Shown piece by piece: positions 10,110 through 18,884 of a stretch of DNA of 52,644 bases (positions are counted from its first letter, which is position 1; each line of letters starts with the position of its first letter). Source of the stretch: Microcaldota archaeon (GTDB taxonomy: Archaea > Micrarchaeota > Micrarchaeia > Anstonellales > Anstonellaceae); the NCBI GenBank assembly GCA_026396415.1, contig JAPLWX010000020.1, positions 1 through 52,644 of the forward strand, written 5' to 3'. The position numbers were made by a program, and so were the translations under genes. The notes beneath the pieces are model-generated. The model was not told where the DNA came from and did not search any database. It worked only from the letters and a program-made list of their open reading frames with translations.

Positions 10110-10143
10110 TTCTCCCTAATTCGGCATGGAGAGGATGATTTTT

Positions 10144-11217
10144 ATGGCAGAGGGAAAAATGCACATGCTTACGCCCGGGCCTGTGGCGCTTGCAGACCCT
10201 ATCCGCCTTGCGCAGAGCAGGGAAATGATATACCACCGCGGCCCTGAAATCAAGGAGCTCATCTCAGGCATAGTGTCCGTGATGAAGAAGGACTTCAATG
10301 CCGACCACATTTTCCTGGTGACAGGCTCAGGCACTGCCGGCCTGGAGATGGGGTGGGCTTGCCTGACGCGCCCCACTGACAAGGCGCTCGTGCTCACCAA
10401 TGGCACGTTTGGCGACAAGCTTGCAGCGTGCGCGAAAATCTACTGCGCAAACACGCAGGTGGAAAAGGTGGCGCTTGGCAAGGGATGGAGCTTGGAGAGG
10501 GCAAAGGAAATCATAGACAAGTCAGGCGCGCAGGTTTTCGGCATGGTGTACAATGAAACGAGCACTGGCGTGCTGAACGATGCGCGCGCAATCTGCAAAT
10601 ATGCGAAAAGCAAGGGCATGGTGACAATATTGGACGCGGTGTCGGCATGGGCATCCGCGCCTTTGGACATCAAGGATTTCGGCGTGGATTTCACGGCAAC
10701 GGCATCGCAGAAGGCGATTGGCGCAGCGCCTGGCATGGCAATCGTTGCATGCACTGAGGAGGCGATGAAAAGGGCGGAAGGGATTCCTGCGCGCACCTTT
10801 TACCTGGACATGAAGAAGTTCAAGAAGGACATGGACACGTTCCAGACGCCCACCACGCCAGCCGTGTCGGTGCTCTACTCCATGAAAGCCGCCATTGACT
10901 ACATAAACGGGCGCGGCGGGTTTGACGCGCACAGGGCAAGGCATGTCAAAGCTGCGGAAAAATCCAGGAAATTCGTGGAGAGCATCGGCTTTTCCGTGTT
11001 TGCCGAGCCTGGCTTCTACTCGCCGTCCATCACCGGCTTCATCATGGAGGATGCGGACGGCTTCCGCAAGCGCCTGCGCGAGAAATACAGCCTTGTGACT
11101 GCGCGCGATTTCGGGGACCTGAAGGGAAAGTTCTTCAGGATTTGCCACCTGGGCAATTTTGACGACGCGCACCTGGATTATGCTTTTGATGCCATAAGGA
11201 AGGAGCTTGGCAAGTAA
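10144..11217 (+). CDS. class V PLP aminotransferase (serine-pyruvate/alanine-glyoxylate type)
   Basis: MLTPGPVALADPIRLAQSREMIYHRGPEI; SGTAGLEM; VSAWASAPLDIKDFGVDFTATASQKAIGAAPG. Confidence 0.9.
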   Translation: MAEGKMHMLTPGPVALADPIRLAQSREMIYHRGPEIKELISGIVSVMKKDFNADHIFLVTGSGTAGLEMGWACLTRPTDKALVLTNGTFGDKLAACAKIYCANTQVEKVALGKGWSLERAKEIIDKSGAQVFGMVYNETSTGVLNDARAICKYAKSKGMVTILDAVSAWASAPLDIKDFGVDFTATASQKAIGAAPGMAIVACTEEAMKRAEGIPARTFYLDMKKFKKDMDTFQTPTTPAVSVLYSMKAAIDYINGRGGFDAHRARHVKAAEKSRKFVESIGFSVFAEPGFYSPSITGFIMEDADGFRKRLREKYSLVTARDFGDLKGKFFRICHLGNFDDAHLDYAFDAIRKELGK

Positions 11218-11246
11218 GGAATGAGATTGCTGACGGGGAGGATATC

Positions 11247-12125
11247 ATGAAGATTGTGATTGCGGATAACATGGAGCCAGAAGTGGTGGCTGAGATAAAA
11301 AAGCTTGGCGACACGGCAGTGGCGCCATCCGACCTTAAGGCAGCGCTGGCTGATGCGGATGCGCTCATAGTGCGCAGCGCAACCAAGGTGACTGCGGAGC
11401 TTCTCACGCACGCGCCCAAGCTTCGGCTGGTGGCGCGCGCAGGCGTGGGGCTGGACAATGTGGACATGGAGGCGTGCAGGAAGCGCGGCATCAAGGTGGT
11501 GAACACGCCGGGCGCGTCCACGAATTCTGTCGCAGAGCTTGCGCTTGGCATGATGTTCGCGGTGTGCCGCAGGCTCCCGAAAGCGGATGCAAGCATGAAG
11601 GGGAAGCAATGGCTGAAAAAGGAGCTCACAGGCACAGAACTTATGGACAAGACGCTTGGCATCGTTGGGCTGGGAAGGATTGGCGCCTCGCTTGCCATAA
11701 AGGCTTCTGCGCTTGGCATGATAGTGATTTACTATGACCCAAAGCAGGAAGGGGCTGCAGCTGGCAAAAAAGTGTCGCTTGAGGAGCTTTTCGCAAGCTC
11801 GGACTACATTTCGCTCCACGTGCCGCTCACGCCCGAGACAAAGGGCATGATAGGCGCGGCAAGCATTGCGAATATGAAGAGGAATGCCGTGATCGTGAAC
11901 ACCGCGCGCGGCGGCCTGGTGGACGAGGACGCGCTTTGCAACGCGCTTCGGGAGGGCAGGATTGGCGGCGCGGCGCTTGATGTCTATCCCTCCGAGCCTT
12001 ACGGTGGAAAGCTTTGCGAGCTCGGCAATGTCGTTCTCACGCCGCACATTGCAGGCAGCACGAAAGAGGCGCAGGCAAGAATAGGGCAGGAACTGGTCGC
12101 GAAGCTTCGCGAGGAGTTGGGCTGA
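11247..12125 (+). CDS. serA: D-3-phosphoglycerate dehydrogenase-like 2-hydroxyacid dehydrogenase (short form)
   Basis: ARAGVGLDNVDMEACRKRGIKVVNTPGASTNSVAELALGMM; GIVGLGRIG; NTARGGLVDEDAL; no ACT domain. Confidence 0.88.
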   Translation: MKIVIADNMEPEVVAEIKKLGDTAVAPSDLKAALADADALIVRSATKVTAELLTHAPKLRLVARAGVGLDNVDMEACRKRGIKVVNTPGASTNSVAELALGMMFAVCRRLPKADASMKGKQWLKKELTGTELMDKTLGIVGLGRIGASLAIKASALGMIVIYYDPKQEGAAAGKKVSLEELFASSDYISLHVPLTPETKGMIGAASIANMKRNAVIVNTARGGLVDEDALCNALREGRIGGAALDVYPSEPYGGKLCELGNVVLTPHIAGSTKEAQARIGQELVAKLREELG

Positions 12126-13427
12126 ATGCTTTCTTTGAGACTTATCCGCGAAAACCCGTCGATATTGGAAGAGTCGCTTGCGCGCAGGAATGCCGACACT
12201 GCGCCTGCTGCGGAACTCATGGCGCTTGACAAGAAATGGAGGCTGGCAAAGAACGAGGCGGACAACCTCAAGGCGGAGAGGAATGCGGCTTCCATGAAAA
12301 TATCCGAAGCAAAGAAGACAGCCGCCAAGGGCGGCGCCCATTTGCCGCAGGCAAATAGGGAGGGCGAGGATGTTGCCAAGATAATTGCCAAGACAAAAAA
12401 GCTTGCGGCGGAGATTGGGGCGGCTGACGAGAAAGCGGATGCGCTTGAGGCGCAGATGAACGAAATACTTCTTACAGTGGCGAACATCCCGGACAAGACC
12501 GTGCCTTCAGGCAAGGGCAAGGAGGACAATGCGGAGGTGCGCAAGTGGGGCATGCCCAAGCTCACCAGCAAGGATGCCAAGCCCCACTACGAGGTGGCTG
12601 ACAAGCGCCTCATTGATTTTGAACGGGGCGTGAAGCTTGCAGGGCACAGGTTTGTAATGCTTCGCGGGCTTGCCGCGCGCCTCGAGCGCTCGCTCATAAA
12701 TTTCATGCTGGATTTGCAGGGAATGAACGGCTACACCGAGGTGCTGCCGCCATACATGGTGAACAGGAAGGCGATGATGGGGACCGGGCAGTTCCCGAAA
12801 TTCGCATCAGAGCAGTACAAGATAGAGGACGAGGACCTGTACATGATACCGACAGCAGAGGTGCCTGTCACCAACATGTTCTCGGGCGAGACTTTGAAGG
12901 AGGAGCAGCTTCCCATGTCGTTTTGCGCATATTCCGCGTGCTTCAGGCGCGAGGCAGGCTCGTACCAGAAGGACATCAAGGGCATAATGCGCCAGCACCA
13001 GTTCGACAAGGTGGAGCTGGTGAAGTTCACGAAGCCTGAAGAATCTTTCCACGAGCTTGAGAAGCTCACAAAGGACGCGGAGTCCGTGCTGCAAAAGCTT
13101 GGGCTGCCCTACAGGGTGGTGGAGCTTTGCACCGGCGACCTGGGGTTTGCCTCTGCAAAAACGTATGATATTGAGGCGTGGCTGCCCTCGCAGGACAGGT
13201 ACAGGGAGATTTCATCCTGCTCGAACTGCACCGACTTCCAGGCGCGGCGCGCGAACATCCGCTTCTGGCGCGCAGGAAAGCCGGAGTTCGTGCACACGCT
13301 GAATGGCAGCGGGCTTGCAGTGGGCAGGACTATGATTGCGATAATGGAAAACTACCAGGACGAGACGGGCTTTGAAGTGCCCAAAGCGCTGCGCGACTAC
13401 ATGAGATGCGATAGGGTGGAGTTCTAA
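12126..13427 (+). CDS. serS: seryl-tRNA synthetase
   Basis: [21 protein letters not shown]; class II motifs incl. [32 protein letters not shown] abuts the serA stop. Confidence 0.97.
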   Translation: MLSLRLIRENPSILEESLARRNADTAPAAELMALDKKWRLAKNEADNLKAERNAASMKISEAKKTAAKGGAHLPQANREGEDVAKIIAKTKKLAAEIGAADEKADALEAQMNEILLTVANIPDKTVPSGKGKEDNAEVRKWGMPKLTSKDAKPHYEVADKRLIDFERGVKLAGHRFVMLRGLAARLERSLINFMLDLQGMNGYTEVLPPYMVNRKAMMGTGQFPKFASEQYKIEDEDLYMIPTAEVPVTNMFSGETLKEEQLPMSFCAYSACFRREAGSYQKDIKGIMRQHQFDKVELVKFTKPEESFHELEKLTKDAESVLQKLGLPYRVVELCTGDLGFASAKTYDIEAWLPSQDRYREISSCSNCTDFQARRANIRFWRAGKPEFVHTLNGSGLAVGRTMIAIMENYQDETGFEVPKALRDYMRCDRVEF

Positions 13428-13576
13428 AGCTCAAGCATTTTCCTTGCTTTTTCATGTGAAATTGTTTTCCCGTGCATCAAATCTTTCCTTCCTTGAAGTA
13501 TGCCTTTCCTGAATTGGAGAGTGTATTCCCCTTCTTTGTCACCTTTCGGAATGTCTGCAAGCGTTAATCGTTTCAT
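13424..13576 (-). CDS. small antitoxin-like protein, 50 aa
   Basis: [51 protein letters not shown]-terminal [10 protein letters not shown] resembles small antitoxins. Starts 5 nt after the Mre11 stop. Confidence 0.5.
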   Translation of the reverse strand: MKRLTLADIPKGDKEGEYTLQFRKGILQGRKDLMHGKTISHEKARKMLEL

Positions 13577-13580
13577 GCAC

Positions 13581-14726
13581 TCAACTCGTTTTTTCAATTT
13601 TTTCCTTAATTTCCGCCAGGAACTTCCCGTTGCCCTCGAGGAGCGCCTCGAAAACCTGCTCCGGGTCGCCAAGCGTGAAATGCGCGCCCTCGAGCTTCTT
13701 CCGCAGTATTTCCATGCCCTGCTGCCGCGCGGAGAGCTTTTTCTCGCGCGAGAGCTTGATTTGCGCGATTCTTTCCCTCAGGTTCTCGCTGTTCATGCCG
13801 TTTTCCACGAAAATATTGTCCCCGAGGTGCGGCAGTGAAAGGTCGGCTGTGCCAAGCCCTTTTGCAAGCGTGCCCTTCACCACGATTTTTATGAGCGGCT
13901 CAGGCCCGCCTTTTGGCGCGGTTGCGGCAAGGCGCGACGCCTCCTTTTCCACTGCGGCGCGTATGTCGTCCGGCTTGGCAACGTCAAAGGCGAGGATGGA
14001 ATAGAACAGCTGGCGCGAGTCAACGGGCTTGAATTCGCCTTTGCGTGCGGCGGTGTCGTACAGGAGCCAGCCGCGCTGGCCCACCTCGTCCTTGCGCATC
14101 TGCGTCACCACGGTGCTGCCGGGGTTGAGCACCTTGCCTGTCAGCGCGGGCTGGTGCACATGCCCGCAGAGGTAAAGGTCAAAGCCGCCGGGCAGGTCGT
14201 CAAACGTTATGAAGGTGTCATTGCCGGACACGTCAAACTCCTGGAAGGACTGGTGGAGCACGAAGATGTTGAATGCGCCGGGCAGGGGCTTGCAGGCGAT
14301 TTGGGAAATCGCTGCCTTGGCATAATCCTCAGGCACGCTGCCCATGCCGGAAATCGCGATTTTCTCCCCGCCGCGCTCATGCAGCAGCGTGCGGTTGTGG
14401 AAATTCACCAACAGGCCTGCCTGCGCAAGAAGCTCGGTGGGATGCACAAACCCCCTTGCGCGCCTGTCATGGTTGCCGTGGATTGCGTAGATTGGCACGC
14501 CTGAAATTCCGCGCGAGCGGAAGATGGCAAGCGCCTCGGAGAGTATGGTCGTTACCTCGGCAAGGGTTTCCATGCGCGGCAGAGAGGTGTCGAAGTTGTC
14601 CCCGCCAAGTATGAGCGCGTCCGCCTCGCGCGCAGCCGACAGGATGGCGTCCCTGCCCTGCCGATGCGCGTCCGCTTCGAAGCGGCGGTAGCCAAAATGA
14701 GTATCGGTGACAAAGGCTACTTTCAT
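13581..14726 (-). CDS. mre11: Mre11/SbcD-type DNA repair nuclease
   Basis: MKVAFVTDTHFGYRRFEADAHRQGRDAIL, LILGGDNFD, YAIHGNHD, LYLCGHVHQP metallophosphoesterase motifs. Confidence 0.85.
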   Translation of the reverse strand: MKVAFVTDTHFGYRRFEADAHRQGRDAILSAAREADALILGGDNFDTSLPRMETLAEVTTILSEALAIFRSRGISGVPIYAIHGNHDRRARGFVHPTELLAQAGLLVNFHNRTLLHERGGEKIAISGMGSVPEDYAKAAISQIACKPLPGAFNIFVLHQSFQEFDVSGNDTFITFDDLPGGFDLYLCGHVHQPALTGKVLNPGSTVVTQMRKDEVGQRGWLLYDTAARKGEFKPVDSRQLFYSILAFDVAKPDDIRAAVEKEASRLAATAPKGGPEPLIKIVVKGTLAKGLGTADLSLPHLGDNIFVENGMNSENLRERIAQIKLSREKKLSARQQGMEILRKKLEGAHFTLGDPEQVFEALLEGNGKFLAEIKEKIEKTS

Positions 14727-14778
14727 GTCCAGGATTTGGCATGAAAGCTTTATAAAAAGAGAAATGCATAGAACCGTC

Positions 14779-14853
14779 ATGGTTGACAAGCTGATATTCA
14801 CCGGCGTGATGATAATCGCCGTGGTCGTAGTGGTTTATCTCCTTTCGCGCTAG
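14779..14853 (+). CDS. 24-aa single-TM microprotein candidate
   Basis: ATG..TAG encodes MVDKLIFTGVMIIAVVVVVYLLSR; hydrophobic core between charged ends; too short for the ORF track. Confidence 0.4.
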   Translation: MVDKLIFTGVMIIAVVVVVYLLSR

Positions 14854-14963
14854 TTTTTTCCCCTTGAGCCGCCAAAAAGTTTATAAACTCTTCTATTTAT
14901 AACGGCTTCACAACTTTTTAAAACTTAACTATCAGCTGCGTTAGTGGATATAGAGGTGGATGG

Positions 14964-15872
14964 ATGGCTATTGAAAAATGCCCTGAATGCGGAAGCCCAA
15001 GGCTTACAAGGGACTACGAGAAAGGCGAGATCGTATGCTCGAACTGCGGGCTCATAATCGCGGAGAACCTGGAGGACCCGCGCCCCGAGTGGCGCGCGTT
15101 TGACGCCGAGCAGCGCGAGAAGCGCGCAAGAGGCGGCGCCCCCATCAAGTACATGCGCCCGAACAAGGGGCTGGTCACGGAGATAGACCAGTACAACAGG
15201 GACATCCGCGGGGCGAAGATATCCCCGAAGAAGCAGGCGCAGCTCTACCGCATGAGGAAATGGCACAAGAGGGCTTCCATCGCCTCGTCCATGGAGAGGA
15301 ACCTTGCCATCGCGCTTTCAGAGCTTGACAGGATTGCATCCTACCTGGGGCTTCCGGACTCCATCAGGGAATCCGCAGCGCTGCTTTACAGGAAGTGCAT
15401 CAAGGCCGAGCTCATCCGCGGAAGGTTGATTGAGTCCGTTGTGTCTGCTGTCATTTATGCCACCTGCAGGATGCAGGGCATACCGCGCACGCTTGACGAA
15501 ATATCACGTGTTTCCGGAATTGAGAAGAAGGAAATCGGGCGCGCATACCGCTTTGTGAGGCGCGAGCTTGACATCGACGTGCCGCTCACCGACCCTGCGC
15601 ATTACGTGCCAAAGTTCACGGCAGCGCTCAAGCTGTCCGGGCATGTGCAGGAGCGCGCAATCTCGCTCCTCAAGAAGGCGATTGCCAAGGGGCTCATCTC
15701 AGGCAGGGGCCCCACGGGCGTTGCAGCTGCCGCGGTGTACATCGCATCCGCGATGTACGGCGAGAGGCGCACGCAGAAGGAAGTGGCTGACGTCGCGGGA
15801 GTGACCGAGGTCACCATCCGCAACCGCTACCGCGAACTCAAGAAGGAACTTAACCTCAAGGTAACACTGTAA
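14964..15872 (+). CDS. tfb: transcription initiation factor IIB
   Basis: Zinc ribbon CPECGSPRLTRDYEKGEIVCSNCGL plus two cyclin-like repeats; TATA-like and AT-rich upstream region. Confidence 0.97.
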   Translation: MAIEKCPECGSPRLTRDYEKGEIVCSNCGLIIAENLEDPRPEWRAFDAEQREKRARGGAPIKYMRPNKGLVTEIDQYNRDIRGAKISPKKQAQLYRMRKWHKRASIASSMERNLAIALSELDRIASYLGLPDSIRESAALLYRKCIKAELIRGRLIESVVSAVIYATCRMQGIPRTLDEISRVSGIEKKEIGRAYRFVRRELDIDVPLTDPAHYVPKFTAALKLSGHVQERAISLLKKAIAKGLISGRGPTGVAAAAVYIASAMYGERRTQKEVADVAGVTEVTIRNRYRELKKELNLKVTL

Positions 15873-15899
15873 AGTTGCCTTGTTTTTCTTTATTTTTTT

Positions 15900-16676
15900 T
15901 CACATATTAGGCGAAACCAAATCCCTGGCGCCTTCGTAACTTAAGCCGCCCAATTTCGCAAGATCGCTGAAGGCTTTTTCCATGCCGCCGAGCATGGGCG
16001 CCATGAGTGCCACTGCAAGCAAAGCAGACTGCTTTTCCTCCTTTTTAATATCCTTATTGAGCATCGTGCGCCCAAACTCAAGCAAGATGTTGAACTTTCC
16101 CTCGGTTATCCCAGAAAGCCAGTTCTTGGCAATCCCATTTATCGTGGCTTTGTTCCTCTCAAGCGCCTTTCCATCATTCGCGAAAAACGCCTCTGCCTTC
16201 AAAATCTCCCTTGCAACAAGGGATAGCCTTTCCTCCTGCCCAAGCCCTGCAATTTTCTCCCCAAGAGCATAAGCATATGCATCTTCATATGCTTTGTCAA
16301 GCGTTGCACGCCTAATCTTCCTTCTTGAGTCGGGAAGAGACGGGATATTGGCTTCCGCCTTATGGTAGAAGCTTGACACGGACGGAAGCTTTTGCACCCG
16401 TTCCCCTAAAAGCCCGTCCCTCACTTCTTTTTTGACCGCGGCTTCCTCTTTCATGATATTGGAGTAGCGGAAAAGCAGGAAATCCAATTTTCTGGGCTGC
16501 CCTGACTCCTGGCGAGCAGCATAAGCAAAATACTTGGCGGCGTTGACCATTCTTTCACCTCTCTCCTTTTCCTGCCACGAACGGTTTAAAAGGCAGCGCC
16601 TTTGATATGCTCTTCCCTCGGGCTCATCAGCAAGATGCTTCACAAAATAGCGCTTTTTGCGTTCCCAGCCAACCAT
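15900..16676 (-). CDS. hypothetical protein, 258 aa
   Basis: Only substantial ORF in the interval; no family recognised. Confidence 0.5.
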   Translation of the reverse strand: MVGWERKKRYFVKHLADEPEGRAYQRRCLLNRSWQEKERGERMVNAAKYFAYAARQESGQPRKLDFLLFRYSNIMKEEAAVKKEVRDGLLGERVQKLPSVSSFYHKAEANIPSLPDSRRKIRRATLDKAYEDAYAYALGEKIAGLGQEERLSLVAREILKAEAFFANDGKALERNKATINGIAKNWLSGITEGKFNILLEFGRTMLNKDIKKEEKQSALLAVALMAPMLGGMEKAFSDLAKLGGLSYEGARDLVSPNM

Positions 16677-16753
16677 TTTGCCAGCCCTCTTTTCTCTATG
16701 GCAAAAGTGTCAACTATTTTTCGTGAACCGCACTGATGGAAGGAAAGGGGAAT

Positions 16754-16806
16754 GAAAAAGTTGCAGACAACTTTTTCAGCTATTGTAAATTATCAAATTT
16801 ACAATA
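16754..16806. repeat. two tandem intergenic hairpins
   Basis: gaaaaagttg-caga-caactttttc (10 bp) then tattgtaaatt-atca-aatttacaata (11 bp). Confidence 0.75.
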
Positions 16807-16825
16807 CAAAAATAAAAAAGATGAT

Positions 16826-17173
16826 TTAGATTAATTCATTGTCATGCATGGACCGCTTCTCGAACTGGCTCTTTGTTCCCAGTGCCCTGTCAACGGGCTT
16901 TTTGCAGTCCCTGACAAGTTTCTTTATACCGCGCGCCTCGGAAATCAGGGTTATTTGCGGCAGCAGATTTTCTGTTTGGTTGATTTTCTTCAGGAGAAGC
17001 CCGTGGGGGTCGACTGCCTTGCGCACCCGGGCGATTTTCAGGGATTGGCGCATGGACGAGATTATTCCCAGGATTTCCTGCTTTTTTAAGTTCAGCTTTT
17101 CCGTGTCTGTCTGGATGGCTTTGTTCGTTAATTTTGTCAATTTCCCACCTTGCCCATTTTCCCGCACAAACAC
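16826..17173 (-). CDS. hypothetical protein, 115 aa
   Basis: Lys/Gln-rich helical ORF LTNKAIQTDTEKLNLKKQEILGIISSMRQSLKIARVRKAVDP. Confidence 0.45.
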   Translation of the reverse strand: MFVRENGQGGKLTKLTNKAIQTDTEKLNLKKQEILGIISSMRQSLKIARVRKAVDPHGLLLKKINQTENLLPQITLISEARGIKKLVRDCKKPVDRALGTKSQFEKRSMHDNELI

Positions 17174-17210
17174 TTTAAAAAGCCATTTTTTTCATTGAAT
17201 TTGAAATCAG

Positions 17211-17455
17211 CATCGAGCTTTGCTCGATGACTTGTCGAGCTCGGCTCGACAATTGTTGAACGCTTGCGCGTTCAACATCTGATGCGTTTTGCATCAGCAA
17301 AACGCACATCGCCGCGCTCTTTCAGCATCGGCAGAGCCGATGTCTGATGCATTTTGCTCCCGATTCGCCTGCAGGCGAATGGGCGCAGTTTTGCAAAGCA
17401 AAACTGCCGTTGCAAAATGCACATCAAATGCTGGAAAAGATGCTACATCTTTTCC
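17211..17455. repeat. intergenic hairpin cluster (array A), includes class I junction element at 17348-17421
   Basis: catcgagc-ttt-gctcgatg; ttgtcgagc-tcg-gctcgacaa; tgttgaacgc-ttgc-gcgttcaaca; tgcgttttgc-atca-gcaaaacgca; catcggc-aga-gccgatg; tgcattttgc[...]gcaaaatgca enclosing two hairpins; ggaaaagatg-cta-catcttttcc. Confidence 0.85.
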
Positions 17456-18846
17456 ACACTGCTCACCGCGTCCTGCGCGTCCTTCTTGTTCCGGTATCTG
17501 CGGTAGAGGACAAAATGCACCCCGCCCACCAGGAACCAGAGGATGGCGAAGTTCCTGCCTGCCTCGTGCAGCCAGATGACGAGGAAAAGCATGGCCACGC
17601 AGCCGAACACGGCGGCAAATGCCAGCAGCGGCACCTTGACGCCTTTCCATTGGATGTTCAGGGGAAGGCAGAACGGGCGCTTGATGTTGGGCTCGCTGAA
17701 TCGCAGCTTTATCAGCGAAAGGCTGGCTATCAGGTAAGCGGTAAGCGCGCCGAAGGCGTAAAGCTCGCCGAGGAAGAACAGGTCGCCGTACGAGGCAAGG
17801 ATGATTGCCACGGTGGAGAACAGGAGGATGGTCACCCATGGGGTGCGGAATGTGGGGTGCACCCACTTGAACCTGCGGGTGAGAAGCCCGTGGTTGCTCA
17901 TGGAATAGGTCACGCGCGAAACGCCTATTATCCCGGTATTCGCGGAGACGAAGCAGATGGCGAACCCTGTGGCGGCAACAATGGGCACGAGGATGCCGGC
18001 AAGCGGAAGCGCCTGCGCCACTGCCACAAGCGGGCTGTCCGACCTTTCCGCAAGCACCTGCGGGGTTACGATGCCCAGTGCCATGATGGATATCAGCACC
18101 GCGAATATGACCACGGACGATACGGCGGTGATATGGGCGCGCGGAAGCGTCTTTTCCGGGTTGCGCGTCTCCTCTGCGCCCTGGGAAATGCTTTCTATCC
18201 CGATGAATGCCACCATGGCAAGCGTCACGGAATAGAGGAAATTGTGGATGCCCGGGCTTTCAGCTATGGGCTTGAAGCCGGAAAGGAAAGTCTCGAGATT
18301 GAATCTAGTGCCGAAGCCCACTGCCATCAGGAGCACGAGCAGGGCTATGGTGCCTACTGTGAGCCAGGAATTCACCCACGAGGATTCCTTGATGCCGAAG
18401 AGGTTGATGGCGACCAGCACAAGAATCATGACGGTGCTTGCTATGGGAAGCATGGGGCGCAATGCCGGGAAGAAGAATGACAGGTACCCTGCCGATGCCA
18501 CTGCGAAAAGGGCGATGTCTATCGTGTAATCCAGCATCAGCCCCCAGCCGCCTATGAAACCGGCGAGCTTTCCGAACGCCCGTTCGCCATAGACCGACGC
18601 CCCGCCAGCAACCGGAATTGCGGATGCGAGCTCCGCATAGCAGAGGCCGGTGAGGACATAGACGCCTGCGGCAATGAGTATGGCAAGCGGCATCGCCCCG
18701 CCTGAATATGCGGCAATGAGGCCAAGCGCGAGGAAGATGTCGGCGCCCACGTCAGCAAAGCCCATGGAGAAGCTGCCGAGGAACCCCAGCTCCTTCTTTA
18801 GCGGGGAAATCCTGGCAATTATGTCCATGGGTGCGGGTATGTCCAT
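17443..18846 (-). CDS. APC-superfamily amino acid permease
   Basis: GFLGSFSMGFADVGADIFLALGLIAAYSGGAMPLAILIAAGVYVLTGLCYAELASAIPVAGGASVYGERAFG; many TM segments. Confidence 0.9.
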   Translation of the reverse strand: MDIPAPMDIIARISPLKKELGFLGSFSMGFADVGADIFLALGLIAAYSGGAMPLAILIAAGVYVLTGLCYAELASAIPVAGGASVYGERAFGKLAGFIGGWGLMLDYTIDIALFAVASAGYLSFFFPALRPMLPIASTVMILVLVAINLFGIKESSWVNSWLTVGTIALLVLLMAVGFGTRFNLETFLSGFKPIAESPGIHNFLYSVTLAMVAFIGIESISQGAEETRNPEKTLPRAHITAVSSVVIFAVLISIMALGIVTPQVLAERSDSPLVAVAQALPLAGILVPIVAATGFAICFVSANTGIIGVSRVTYSMSNHGLLTRRFKWVHPTFRTPWVTILLFSTVAIILASYGDLFFLGELYAFGALTAYLIASLSLIKLRFSEPNIKRPFCLPLNIQWKGVKVPLLAFAAVFGCVAMLFLVIWLHEAGRNFAILWFLVGGVHFVLYRRYRNKKDAQDAVSSVEKM

Positions 18847-18884
18847 AGTTTAGCCTCAGCAATGTTTTGTGTGCAAGGTTCGCC

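Noticed and set aside
17211-17455. Hairpins as ordinary intrinsic terminators
   Set aside because: Several per gap, on both strands and at gene starts, with no consistent T-tract; archaeal termination relies mainly on T-tracts rather than stems.
17443-18846. Plus-strand 377-aa His-rich ORF (17347-18480)
   Set aside because: Antisense to the APC permease; His/Glu/Gly-rich composition is typical of a shadow frame.
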